Counted from the stretch's first letter, positions 37,416 to 51,213 are shown. The stretch is DNA of 64,000 nt from Ictalurus punctatus (GCF_001660625.3 NC_030437.2:3548501-3612500); one strand, 5' to 3'. The notes: generated by a model from the sequence alone, not told the origin. A program made the numbers and translations.

Positions 37416-37639
37416 TCGATGTTTGACTTGTCTGACGTTACGCACTTGAAATGCACACAGTCAGAGCAGAATGTACTATACAGGTATATTTGCTCCTCAA
37501 GGTGCAGCGTGAACTGGTCCTTAAGGTCCAATTAAGTGACAATGATTTATTTAAAACACTTCCAGTTTTCCGGGAATCTAATACTTTAAAAAAATGACAC
37601 AGTGAATGTAATTTCACCCAAATGTATGATAAGCTGGTT

Positions 37640-38160
37640 GTAATTTGACCACAGAATTCAAACATGAATGAAATCCTTTGCCTTGTTAAGATTTCCGATC
37701 AGTCTGAAAGCGTCGATTAGTTTTCCCCCAACGGCACGTAAACACGTTACCGTTTCTACCGTTTCTAACGGCTCATACGCCGGGACTCGTACTGTACGGC
37801 GAAGATTTAACCGCCGATATGTCGGTGCTTTCAGCACGGAGATGTTTAGTCCACATTAAAGAAAGAAGTCTCCGGTGTCGCCGTCTTCAGGACCTCATGC
37901 TTTGCGTTTTGTTGCCTTGTTAAATTCAAGAGAGGGAAAAATAAATGAGGCCGGTTGAGGGAATGGATGTTCTACAGCCGCTAGAATCTAAGCGATAACA
38001 GCAACTAACTTGTTTCGCGGACATTCGACTCCAATAACATGCGGTTATTGGAAACGTCAGCGTTGGTGGGCGTGTCTCCGCATTGTGTCGGACTGCTTCA
38101 CACCACACGGCTGTTGATTCGTTTCCTACGACAGCGCGCCCCGTCGTGTTTTATTCAGCA
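37640..38160. repeat. Dispersed non-coding repeat (MITE-like), diverged copy
   Basis: GAAGTCTCCGGTGTCGCCGTC at about 37865 resembles the GGAGTCTCCAGTGT word of copies 1 and 2, and AACAGCAACTAACTTGTTTC at about 37997 matches the ends near 20560 and 26695. Sequence is diverged and limits are approximate. Confidence 0.4.
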
Positions 38161-38229
38161 TTAACGGTGCAGAACTGGCCGAAACTGACGCATTTCCCTG
38201 AGTGATGCAACAAACATGTGATGAATCAG

Positions 38230-38241
38230 AATGCAAAAGCA

Positions 38242-38286
<45 letters not shown>

Positions 38287-38476
38287 CATATATATATAAA
38301 CCATCATCAAACTAGATCATTAACGATATGCACACAAATGTATAATAGAAGCAAAAACACCAAAAGTATATAGTATATATTTTATATAGTTATACACACA
38401 CATTTATATATTAAGTTATTAACACCTGTTGCACTTCACATCTCATTCAGAACACAACCAAATCTTTCCACATCCT

Positions 38477-38520
<44 letters not shown>
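38230..38520. repeat. Two (CA)n-(TA)n microsatellites in araf intron 1
   Basis: (CA)n at about 38243-38280 followed by ATATATACATATATATATA, and (CA)n at about 38481-38512 followed by TATATAT. No gene in this stretch. Confidence 0.95.
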
Positions 38521-39180
38521 CTCAGAGCTTTTTACAATAAACGCGTCAGTGAGCTGAGCTAACCGCTAGCGACCTCGCCAAAGTGAGAGGAATTTTATTT
38601 TTAATTTCTTGGCCGAATCCCAATCGTTTCTCACTCCCTACATTAATACACCACATTTAGTTAAAATAAAAATAAAAAACAATGGCTTCCGCATCCTAGG
38701 TAGCGCACTATACGTCCAACAGGGAGCCGTTTGGGACTCAGCCAATTACTGAGCCTTCATCCGAGCTGTGTACTTCACCCTGACCCCCGCGGCACACAGC
38801 TCACAGCCGCCGCTGTTATTCTCCCGTCTTCATTACTACTTAAACTACTTTCAGAGTTTATTCACACCGGGGAAATAAAGAAGAAGCGTCATCTTCACGA
38901 GGCGGAAAGGGATTAAAGTTAGGCGGCTATCTTGACCTGCTAAGACAGCTAAAGCTAACTGCATAGCATTGCTCATGTTAGCGATGCAGCCTAGTTTTCT
39001 AAGAATGAAAAAGTACAAACGCGCTCGGACACTTCACTTCGGGCGGCTTTAATTTAACACTCCGAGGCGTTTCTTCCACCGCGGCAGAGCTACAAAATAT
39101 ATACATGTATAAATACACACATTAGACCCGCGAGCGAAAGTTACACTCTGCTTATTTTTGTTTCTGAAGTAAATACTCAC

Positions 39181-39245
39181 CTGAGGCGGCGGCCATCTTG
39201 AATTCTCTCAATCTGAAGTCGGATCAGCGAAAGATTGCAGGGAAA
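39181..39245 (-). other. araf: araf first (mainly untranslated) exon
   Basis: On minus the sequence reads GAATTCAAGATGGCCGCCGC then CTCAG|GTGAGTAT, a strong donor at 39180/39179 that ends an exon at 39181. The AAGATGGCCGCC motif is YY1-like and marks the start of many housekeeping first exons. It is about 6.2 kb upstream of the exon with the main ATG. The ATG within it (39196-39194) either opens a short upstream frame or gives a few extra residues, depending on the acceptor. Confidence 0.55.
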
Positions 39246-39345
39246 GCGGAACACCTAGAGCTCGCGCTCTGATTGGTCCGTTTTTACAACTCGCCGTTCT
39301 GATTGGTTGATCGTGTTCGTACGTTGCCGGCCAATCACAAAGCTG
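39246..39345 (-). promoter_or_regulatory. araf promoter with CCAAT boxes
   Basis: Immediately upstream of the putative first exon lie CTGATTGGTCCG (39270), CTGATTGGTTGATCG (39300) and GGCCAATCACA (39330): three CCAAT-type motifs spaced about 30 bp, both orientations, in GC-rich sequence with no TATA box. This strongly resembles an NF-Y type promoter and supports the first exon position. Confidence 0.6.
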
Positions 39346-39424
39346 AAGTATGATGCGCAAATAAAAAAAAGGTGTTAAAGTAAGAAACTACATCGCGCTT
39401 GGTAAATGTTATTGGCAATGGCAA

Positions 39425-39560
39425 CTGATATTAAATCTCAGCACCCTGTCCAGGGTGTACCCCGCCTTGTACCCGATGCTTCCTGGGGTAGGCTCCAGGT
39501 TCCCCCGTGACCCTAAAGAAAGATAAGAGGTATATATAAAAAAAAAGGATGGATATATGG
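39425..39560. repeat. Fish LINE/SINE tail fragment ending GGATGGAT
   Basis: GCACCCTGTCCAGGGTGTACC followed by CCGCCTTGTACCCGATGCTT, CCTGGGGTAGGCTCCAGG and TTCCCCCGTGACCCT, then AAAGATAAGAGGTAT and AAAAAAGGATGGATATATGG. This is a very common teleost interspersed repeat tail. It sits between araf and usp30. Confidence 0.7.
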
Positions 39561-39859
39561 ATTAAATCTCAGTTTTTAACACCGGTTTACATCAAATTCC
39601 ACCACGTTTATCTGTGTGAATATGAATTAATATTCGACGTATTAATTTAAGTGTATGTTGTATCAGGCTTGTTAGCCTGGAATACTGTAACACTGTAATA
39701 CGGACACAGTTTGGCCCCAGTTCCAGGTGACTTGCTGGTCATTTCCAATAAGTGCAATTCCGACAGAACACCACTAGAGGGCAGAATAAACCGTATGCAC
39801 ATTACATCTGTTATAGTCTTTTATAATAATAATAATGTGCACCTGTATTGTCCCTGCTA

Positions 39860-39865
39860 ATCCAT

Positions 39866-39903
<38 letters not shown>

Positions 39904-40060
39904 TTTTCAGAGACATATTAAAAAAAAACTTAGAAATTCATAAAGTCAGCCAGGATAAAAATTATGTAAGTATTTACAGTAAGTATTTCAATACATTAAA
40001 AAATATTTCAACAATAACACCAACAACAATACTACTACTACTACTACTACTACTACTAAT

Positions 40061-40119
<59 letters not shown>

Positions 40120-40120
40120 G
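39860..40120. repeat. GATA, ACT and AAT microsatellites between araf and usp30
   Basis: (GATA)n at about 39868-39903, (CTA)n at about 40031-40058, (AAT)n at about 40065-40115. They are part of the 1.4 kb head-to-head gap between araf and usp30, which otherwise holds only AT-rich sequence. Confidence 0.95.
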
Positions 40121-40628
40121 TCGTAGAGGTTTATTCAAGCCAAATACAACTGGTATATTAATGTAAAACGGGAATATAACATAGAAACAAGCCGTGTCTA
40201 TTATTTATAACAAGCAGTATTTATTATTTGTTTGTTTGTTTATTTGGACAGTACAAGCAAATAATGCTATACAAGTATATGATGTGCATTTATATTTATA
40301 CAAATATATTTTCTATGAAAATGAATAAATAACTATTACCTTACACTAATAAACAGACAGCTTTAATAAACCATTATGTTGGTATTCTTTGCCAAACCAA
40401 AACATTTTTTCTTCAATTATTTATTTATATATTCTGTGCTTGCGTCCCAAATAGGGCCCTTCTTCTCCTTATCTAGGTACACTATATAGGCTATACATGA
40501 AGGGCTTCCACGCCCTCGCGGAAGCCATTTTGGGACTGAGCCAGCGGCGGCCGTGGGTTCGTCCCTGTTCGTGTTCGGGTCCGACCGGAAACAAACGCCG
40601 CAGCTCTTTAGGTTCCGCTTGATGGACG

Positions 40629-43600
40629 ATGTCTCGGTGCGGACAGGAGGCCACAGAGGAGCTGCTCCGAGAGTTTTTACGCACACGGTCGTCTGCCAGG
40701 TCTGTAGAAGTGAGGAGTAGTGCGCTTTTCTGCTGGGTAACTCCATGCTGCCTCCATGGACCTCTTTATGCGGAGAGTCCAAACGCGGAATTCCCTTTCA
40801 GACTGCGCGTGCCATTTTGCGCACGAGCTCAGATTAGCCAGTTTTGCTAACACAGCTGATTTGCTCACAACAACAAAAGGACGTTATTATTATTATTATT
40901 GTTATTGTTGTTGTTGTTTGTTTAGTTTTGTTTTCCCCGCCGTTTCTTTTAGACTTATCTGCTTTTAACTGACTGATTGTGACAAATAAATAAATATATT
41001 CGTAGCTAAACCGACACTTGGGTATATTTTTAAAAGGCATTTTTTGTTTGTTTGTTTATTTTATTTATTTATTTTAAAAAACAACACACATTCTTGTCTG
41101 TAGGTTGTGTCTCATGTACGGTCTTGTGAAAAAATAAGTACACCCCATGGAAATTGTTGGGATTTTTTTTTGGACATATTTGGACAAGCAAGTAGTGCAT
41201 ATGAATAAAGTTGACGTACTTGAATTAAACCACAAGGAAAATGAGCTTTTTCAATCATTTATTCAACAGAAATATCAATAGATGTGATATTCTTCTGTGG
41301 AAAAAGTAAGTACACCCTTGGCCTCAGAAGTTAGTATTGCCCTCTTTAGCAGAAATAACTTCTTGTAGGTGCTTTGCAGAATTGTCCACCCGGCTTGCTG
41401 GAATTTTTGACCACTCTTCCATGTTCCATGTTCCATTCTTTCAGTTGCATGATGTTTGAGGGGTTTCTTGCATGTTTTGCCCGTTTCAAATCCCCCCACG
41501 ACATTTCAACGGGATTCAAATCCAGGCTTTGACTAGGCCATTCCATAACCCTCCATTTCTTCTTTTTGAGCCATTCCTTGGTGGATTTGCTTGTGTGCTT
41601 AGGATCATTATCCTGTTGAAAGGTCCACTTTTGGTTCAACTTCAACTCTGACAGATGGCCTCATTATCCTCAGGCACTCTTTGATACGATGCAAAGTTCA
41701 TAGTTGAATCAGTGAATGCAAGCTGTCCAGTCGCTGAGGCAGTGAAACAACCCTAAACCATAACATGTCCACCACCGTGCTTCACAGTTGGTATGAGGTG
41801 CTTCTCCTGAAAAGCTGTCTTTGGTCTGAGCCAAACATGTCTGCTGTTGTCGTCTGTCCAGAGAATATTATTCCAAAAGGCCTGGTCTTTGCCCATATGC
41901 TCATTGGCAAACTGTAGCATTGTTAAGGCTTTTTCCTGGCACGTGTCCCATGCTGGTCAAATTTGTGCAATCTCTTTCTGATTGTAGAAGCATGCACTTT
42001 GACCCCAACAGTTGCAAGACTTACTAGCAGATCCTGTGATTAAATTTTGTGGTTCTTGGAGACTTGTTTTTGCATCAGATGGTCTGCTCTTGGGTTGAAT
42101 TTGCTGGGACGGCCAGTCCTGGACTAATTGGCAGGCGTTTGAAATCTGCACTGTTTGTAGATTATTTGCCTTACAGTGGAATGATGTATTTCAAATTATT
42201 TATCTTTTTTAAATCCCTTGCAAGACTCATAGGCATCCGCAACCCTTTTTTTCTGAAGGCCTTTCAGAACTCTTCAGATCTTGGCATGATAATACCCCAC
42301 ATCTCAGTAGCAAAGGGGGCACCAAACACTATGTGAGAGGAGTATAAATAAGATCGTTTCCACCTGCACTCCCTAAGCAGGTTCTAGTCACTGGCACCTG
42401 AGCTTCACCTGATTCTAATACTATGGATGTAACTGTGTGATCAATATAGGGGTGTACTGATTTTTTCCCATGTGACTGATCTGTTTTTTGTTCATTTAAA
42501 TTGTGAAAATTACTACAAAATGTCATTTTTGTGTGTCATTTGATACACTATCAACTTTATTAGTGGGTATTGTTTCAAAGAGAATCAAATGTTTACTTTT
42601 CCAAATACGTAACAAAAAAAAAGTCAATTTCCATGTGGTCTACTTATTTTTTCACATGACCTCCTTATGGGTTTATATTGTGCACTACGCAGCATGGAAA
42701 ATTCCAGAGTCCCAAATATCCGTCTATTGGACACTAATGGCTTAGAAAACATTATTCCCTACTCTTAAGTGATGCCATTGGTCATAGGGCGTAGGGTTCC
42801 AAATCCCCAGTGGAGATGTGTAGTGCACTATATAGGGTGTAGAAGTCATTATTTAATATTTAATGTAGATTTGTATATATTACAGTGTATATATTGGGAG
42901 TGGGTTGTAGTGGTAGTACCTGATGTAGTACACAGATAAATAGAGGGAATGGAGAGCAATTTAAGATCAGCCTTTAACACTGAACGATGCAGAAAAGTCA
43001 TATATAGTGACATTCGTATTATTCTTTTTATCCTTCATCGTTTTCTTTTTTTTCAGGTATAGGGTAATGAAGAACTGGGGTGTGATTGGAGGCATCGCTG
43101 CCGCTGTGGCGGTGGGCGTGTATGTGCTCTGGGGTCCCAGCGCAGACAGGAAGAAGAGGAGGAGAGGTAAAACACACACGCCTGGTGTTCCAGCATCTGT
43201 CTAGATATTGCTCAGAGAATCTGGCACTTTTTCATTCATTAACTTGCCGCAGAGTCGAATATGAACAGAACTTCTTAAGAAGGGATGCCGTGAATAGTTT
43301 TCAGTCCAGTGATCATATATTGATTTGACAGGTCTCAAGGGTTATTTGGCTAGTTCGACTGGAAATTACAGACCGCCAAACTCGAGTCATGTGTACGAAT
43401 ATGTGGAGAGAGTCTGAGGCTGAGATTGTAGAACAATCCACACTTGGATCTAGAGTAGGGCTGGAATTTGACCTCGACGTGCACCCGTCCTGCCTTGCTT
43501 CAGCAGTTCAGGCTGGTGGAACTGGTGCTGGGGAATGTTTTGTCAGCACACGTTGGGCCCTTTTCTTAGAAATTGAGCATTGTGACAATACCACAGTGTA

Positions 43601-46600
43601 TTTCAGTATTGCTGCTCACCACATGCATCCCTTTTACTGCCACAAATTACCATCTTATAACAGAAGTAACTGCTTCAATACTAAGTCTAGTTGATGTACT
43701 ATAACCAAACCCTGATTGATGCATTATGGGATAATTCCTGATATATAATGACACGAATGCTTATGCATTCCTGTGTGTTTGTAGGCATGGTGCCGGGGTT
43801 GTTGAACCTGGGAAACACGTGCTTCCTGAACGCACTGCTGCAGGGTTTGGCCACGTGTCCTCCTTTCATTAGCTGGCTCCAGGACTTCACTTCCCACAGC
43901 AACTCCCGTCTCTCCAGCTCGGACACGCAGACGGACACGCAGACGGACACGCAGACGGACACGCAGACGGACACGCAGACGGACACGCAGACGGACACGC
44001 AGACGGACACGCAGACGGACACGCAGACGGACACGCGGGTTTCCAAAACACTGTTGCAGCTGCTTACAGGTAAACTGTGTCCATCTGACTCCTCTCTTAT
44101 TGAAATAAATATAGAAATGCTATGTAGTAACTATTAATCAGTATTAAAGTAAATAAAATATATACACCCAAACTGAACCAAAAAGTAACAAATAAAAATA
44201 GACATCCCAAAAAAAACCACTTCAAATAACATGACAAAATTGGTCAGTGATAGTTTTTATTTGGCCTCTAGAGGCCGCTCTCGTCAGTATGAGATAATGA
44301 TATGACGACAGCGGACCCTTCTCAGCCACTACTGCAACGGACAAAACCGATTGACCCTCTACTTTCTACCTCTCTCTTACAATGCGGATATCTCTCTCAT
44401 TTAAGACGTCTGTCTTACTCATTCTGGATTCCTCTCTTCCTTCTTAGTTGTTTTTTTTTTTTTTTTTTTCTTTCCTGCTTTCTCCAATTTGTCACTTGTT
44501 TAAAACATAGCCTTTTTCCCTTGCAGCTCTGTCCAGTTCTGATCCAGGAGAGGATGATGTTTTGGACGCAGGATGTCTTTTAGAAGCTCTTCGTCTGTAC
44601 AGATGGCACATCAGCTCCTTTGAGGAACAGGCAAGTTGCGCAGGATCATTTCACGCTATCTGGCAACCCCCTGTCGGGTTCTTCTTCGCAGCATTTACAT
44701 TACAGCATGTACACTCGTGATTTTTTTATCGCATTTATCTGGGTAACTGGCCCGTAACATTACCTCTGTCCTCAGGACGCTCACGAGCTTTTCCACGTCC
44801 TCACATCGTCACTGGAGGAGGAGCGCGAGCGGCAGCCCAGAGTCCCTCACCTGTTTGACATGGAGACGCTGGAGGTGAAACACTGCACTGCAATTAACTC
44901 GTGCAAGACTGTTGTATTGTGTTTATATTATTAGTACTCTTAAATGAGATTTCTCACTAATGCGTTGTACCCTCTTTGTTTCAGAAAAAGGCAGAGACGA
45001 GCCCGGACCCCGTTAGCTGTTGGAGTCGAGGTGAGACATGAGCGTCTGCCCAACTCGTAACCGCTGATATACTTAGTTTGATAACAGATATTAATATTTA
45101 GCAGGCCGTCTGTAAATCCTCTAGCAAGCTTATGTGTAGTTTTCCCTGAATTCTCGGTCCAGGTCCTCTGCATCCCGTTCCCAACCTGTGGAGGGGACAG
45201 CACCCGTTCCACGGACGCCTGACCAGCTACATGGCCTGCAAACGCTGCGAGCGCCAGGTGTTCACAAAGCACACATGATACAGTTCGATATTGTTTAAAA
45301 CATTACAGTGTAGTACCGTGTAGAATGATAAGATACGATATATTACAGTGCAGTATAATACAATATAGTACAATAAATTACGGTAGAGTTCGATGCAGAA
45401 TGGTAAAATATAATACAGTATTGAATGATGCAGTACAATTTGATATGGTATATAGTACAGTATAGCAATGCAGCAACATAAAATATAGTATGGTACAGTA
45501 TAATACAGTGAAGAACACAGTAAAGATAAGCTCAGAATGGTATAGTACACTATAGTATAATATATTGGTACAGTATAGTACAATAGGGTACAGCATAAAA
45601 TACATAATATAGTAAATCATTACAGTACAGTATGGTACACTATAATACAGTACAGTATAGTACAATTGTATGGAAAAGCTCTGTACTGTAGTACGGTACT
45701 TAATGTATGTATTGTACTACTGTACAGTATAGACCGGTATAGTACATTACAGTATAGTATAGACCGGTATAGTACATTACAGTATAGTATAGACCGGTAT
45801 AGTACATTACAGTATAGTATAGAATGGTATAGTACATTACAGTATACTATAGAACGGTATAGTACATTACAGTATAGTATAGAAAGGTATAGTACATTCT
45901 AGTATAGTACATTACAGTATAGTATAGTACATTATAGTATAGAACAGTATAGTACATCATAGTATACTACATTACAGTATAGAATGGTATAGTACATTAC
46001 AGTATAGTATAGAACGGTATAGCACATTACAGTATAGTATAGAATGATATATTACATTACAGATAAGTATAGTACATTGCAGCATAGTATAGAATGGTAT
46101 AGTACATTACAGTATAGTATAGAACAGTATAGTACATTACAGTATAGTATAGAACGGTATAGCACATTACAGTATAGTATAGAATGATATATTACATTAC
46201 AGTAGAGTATAGTACATTGCAGCATAGTATAGAATGGTATAGTACATTACAGTATAGTATAGTACATTATGGTATAGTACATTACAGTATAGAACAGTAT
46301 AGTACATTATAGTATAGAATGGTATAGTACATTGCAGTATAGTATAGAATGGTATAGTACAGTACATTACAGTATAATATAGCACGGTATAGTACAGTAT
46401 AGTAGAGTATTACAGTATACTATAGTATATTACATAGTATAGTATAGACCGGTATAGTACATTACAGTATAGTATAGACTGGTATAGTACATTACAGTAT
46501 ACTATAGAACAGTATAGTACATTACAGTATAGTATAGAATGGTATAGTACATTACAGTATACTATAGAACGGTATAGTACAGTATAGTAGAGTATTAGAG

Positions 46601-49600
46601 TATACTATAGTACATTACATAGTATAGTATAGACCGGTATAGTACATTACATAGTATAGTATAGACCGGTATAGTACATTACATAGTATAGTATAGATCG
46701 GTATAGTACATTACAGTATACTATAGAACGGTATAGTACGTTACAGTATAGTATAGACCGGTATAGTACATTACAGTATAGTATAGACTGGTATAGTACA
46801 TTACAGTATAGTATAGAATGGTATAGTACATTACAGTATACTATAGAACGGTATAGTACATTACAGTATAGTATAGAACAGTATAGTGCATTACAGTATA
46901 GTATAGAATGATATAGTATAGAACGGTATAGCACATTGCAGCATAGTATAGAATGATATAGTACATTACTGTATAGAATGGTATAGTACATTACAGTATA
47001 GTATAGTACATTATGGTATAGTACATTACAGTATAGAACAGTATAGTACATTATAGTATAGAATGGTATAGTACATTGCAGTATAGTATAGAATGGTATA
47101 GTATAGTACATTACAGTATAATATAGCACGGTATAGTACAGTATAGTAGAGTATTACAGTATACTGTAGTATATTACATAGTATAGTATAGTCTGGTATA
47201 GTACATTACAGTATAGTATAGAACGGTATAGTACATTACAGTATGCTATAGAACGGTATAGTACATTACAGTATAGTATAGAATGGTATAGTACATTGCA
47301 GTATAGTATAGAATGGTATAGTATAGTACATTACAGTATAATATAGCACGGTATAGTACAGTATAGTAGAGTATTACAGTATACTATAGTACATTACATA
47401 GTATAGTATAGACCGGTATAGTACATTACATAGTATAGTATAGACCGGTATAGTACATTACAGTATAGTATAGACTGGTATAGTACATTACAGTATAGTA
47501 TAGAATGGTATAGTACATTACAGTATAGTATAGAATGGTATAGTACATTACAGTATAGTATAGAATGGTATAGTACATTCTAGTATAGTACATTACAGTA
47601 TAGTATAGAACGGTATAGTACATTACAGTATAGTATGGAATGGTGTAGTACATTACAGTATAGTATAGAATGGTATAGTACATTGCAGTATAGTATAGAA
47701 TGGTATAGTATAGTACATTACAGTATAATATAGCACGGTATAGTACAGTATAGTAGAGTATTACAGTATACTATAGTACATTACATAGTATAGTATAGAC
47801 CGGTATAGCACATTACATAGTATAGTATAGACCGGTATAGTACATTACAGTATACTATAGAACGGTATAGTACATTACAGTATAGATAGACTGGTATAGT
47901 ACATTACAGTATACTATAGAACAGTATAGTACATTACAGTATAGTATAGAATGGTATAGTACATTCTAGTATAGTACATTACAGTATAGTATAGAACGGT
48001 ATAGTACATTACAGTATAGTATGGAATGGTGTAGTACATTACAGTATAGTATGGAACGGTATAGTACATTGTAGTATAGTACATTACAGTATAATATATT
48101 ACAGTATACAATAGTACATTACGGTATAGTACATTATATAGTGTAGTATAGACCGGTATAGTACATTACAGTATACTATAGAACGGTATAGTACATTACA
48201 GTAGAGTATAGACCGGTATAGTGCATTACAGTAAAGTATAGACTGGTATTGTACATTACAGTATACTATAGAACAGTATAGTACATTACAGTAGAGTATA
48301 GAATTGTATAGTACATTACAGTATACTATAAAACGGTATAGTACATTACAGTATAGTATAGAATGGTATAGTACATTACAGTATACTATAAAACGGTATA
48401 GTACATTACAGTATAGTATAGAATGGTATAGTACATTCTAGTATAGTACATTACAGTATAGTATAGAACGGTATAGTACATTACAGTATCGTATGGAATG
48501 GTGTAGTACATTACAGTATAGTATGGAATGGTATAGTACATTGTAGTATTGTACATTACGGTATAGTACATTACAGTATAATATATTACAGTATACAATA
48601 GTACATTACGGTATAGTACATTACATAGTGTAGTATAGACCGGTATAGTACATTACAGTATACTATAGAACGGTATAGTACATTACAGTATAGTATAGAC
48701 CGGTATAGTACATTACAGTAAAGTATAGACTGGTATAGTACATTACAGTATACTATAGAACAGTATAGTACATTGCAGTATAGTATAGAATGGTATAGTA
48801 TAGTACATTACAGTATAATATAGCACGGTATAGTACAGTATAGTAGAGTATTACAGTATACTATAGTACATTACATAGTATAGTATAGAATGGTATAGTA
48901 CATTACAGTATAGTATAGAACAGTATAGTACATTACAGTATCGTATGGAATGGTGTAGTACATTACAGTATAGTATAGAACAGTATAGTACATTGTAGTA
49001 TTGTACATTACGGTATAGTACATTACAGTATAATATATTACAGTATACAATAGTACATTAGGGTAAAGTATATAATGGTATAGTATAGAACAGTATAGTA
49101 TAGAATGATATAGTACATTACAGTATAGTATAGAATGATATAGTACATTACAGTATAGTATAGACTGGTATAGTACATTACAGTATAGTATAGAACAGTA
49201 TAGTACATTACAGTATAGTATAGACCGGTATAGTACATTACAGTATAGTATAGAACAGTATAGTACATTACAATATAGTATAGAACGGTATAGTACATTA
49301 CAGTATAGTATAGAACGGTATAGCACATTACAGTATAGTATAGAATGATATAGTACATTACAGTAGAGCATAGTACATTGCAGCATAGTATAGAATGGTA
49401 TAGTACATTACAGTACAGTATAGAACAATATAGTACATTACAGTATAATATAGTACTTTACAGTATAGTATAGAATTATATAGTACATTACAGTAGAGTA
49501 TAGTACATTGCAGCATAGTATAGAATGATATAGTACATTACTGTATAGAACGGTATAGTACATTACAGTATAGTACATTATAGTATAGAATGGTATAGTA

Positions 49601-51177
49601 CATTGCAGTATAGTATAGAATGGTATAGTATAGTACATTACAGTATAATATAGCACGGTATAGTACAGTATTACAGTATACTATAGTACATTACGGTATA
49701 GTACATTACAGTATAGTAGAGTATATTACAGTATAGTACAGTATGATATATTGGTATGGTAGAGTACAGTATAAAATAGTACAGTATGGTATACTATAAT
49801 ATAGTATTAATAATGGTGTAGAACAGTATAATACATTATAATATAGTATAGTTTGTATAAATAGTAGAACATGTCTGAACATCTCAGTGAAAAATCAAAG
49901 TTAGTGTTGAACACAATGCTGGGACACTATAAATGATAAGAGCCAATCAGGTTCCAGCATGCGCGCACACAATAATAATAAAAAAATCAGTCCTCAACTG
50001 ACACCACTCGGTGTAGTTTTCTCTAAAAATAAAGGGGTGATACTTTTGTTTGTGTGTGTGTGATTATATATAATTAGACACACTTTAATAAATACTTTGT
50101 ATATGCTTCCTAATAACACATCCATCTCTGTGCGCAGAGTCCGGTGCGTTACGATTCGTTCGACAGCCTCTCGCTGTCCATTCCTGCCGTTCAGTGGGTA
50201 AGCACACCACACTTTTGGATTCATATGATAAGGCTGTAGGAGTTGGCGCATGATCGGTTTTTAATTGGCAATGGATACAGATTTGAGGAGATTAAACGCC
50301 AGTGCAGTGAGTGTGTGTGTGTGTGTGTGTGTTTTTAATTGTCCTTTAGGGTCGGCCAGTTACTCTGGATCAGTGTCTTCAGCATTTCATCTCCTCGGAA
50401 ATGATTCAAGAGGTGGAGTGCGAGAACTGCACCAAGGTAGGCTATTAACGTGCGGCGTGCTCCGTGCTGATTGGTCAGAAAGTGTTGATCGAGAGATCGA
50501 AGACGCCAGTGGTTCCAGCAGCGAGGTTTATATGAATGTTGTCATTTCTATAGTAACAACTGTTAGATGCTCAGTGTAAACCAGGTTGAATGTTTTTAAA
50601 AAATGTGTAACTGTTGACAAATGGTCAAGTTTTAGAGAGGTTTGTGAACAACAGTTTATCGCTGCGATAACAGGAAACGGCTGTCCACATTCCACAACGT
50701 TAAATGGAACAATAAACAAACAAAGAGTGTGGTACCGTACAATGCTATAACTTTATTTCACTTACAGGTTTAGTCAGAGGAATGCGGGCTGTGGCATCCA
50801 GATGTTCTAGCGTCTGGGATTAAACCTAGCTGCTCATGAAACTGGTTTTGTGTGTGTGTGTGTGTGTGTTCAGAAACAGGCTGAGACTGAGGCCCGTCAG
50901 GTTCTGGAGAGCCAGAGGACGACATTCGTAAAGCAGCTTAAACTCGGAAAGGTGGGTCGCGTTCGTTAAACAGGTATAATGACAAACGCTTTCCTTTAAG
51001 CCAGGAAGAAATGATTGGGATAGAAAATACAGACCGGCTAAGAGAGATTAAAATACAGTTTAGGATACAGTGTTTGATGAAAAGCTTTACTGTACATGCT
51101 CCACGGCTAGTTTTCTGCTAGCGCTAACCTGTGTAATGTGTACTTTATAAATAACATGCTTGATTTTTGTTTTTTTC

Positions 51178-51213
<36 letters not shown>

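Noticed and set aside
36460..37535. Open frames of 329 and 347 codons on plus
   Set aside because: They are translations of a CT-only low-complexity block; all forward frames are open together and contain only Ser, Leu, Val, Cys, Phe runs.
40622..40628. ATG at 40622 as the usp30 start
   Set aside because: It is out of frame with the exon 1 sequence that joins to the transmembrane exon; the ATG at 40629 gives REFLRTRSSAR and continues in frame.
46647..49386. Tyr-rich open frames such as the 171-codon frame on minus
   Set aside because: They come from the 30-bp satellite monomer and extend only as far as the array; no gene features.
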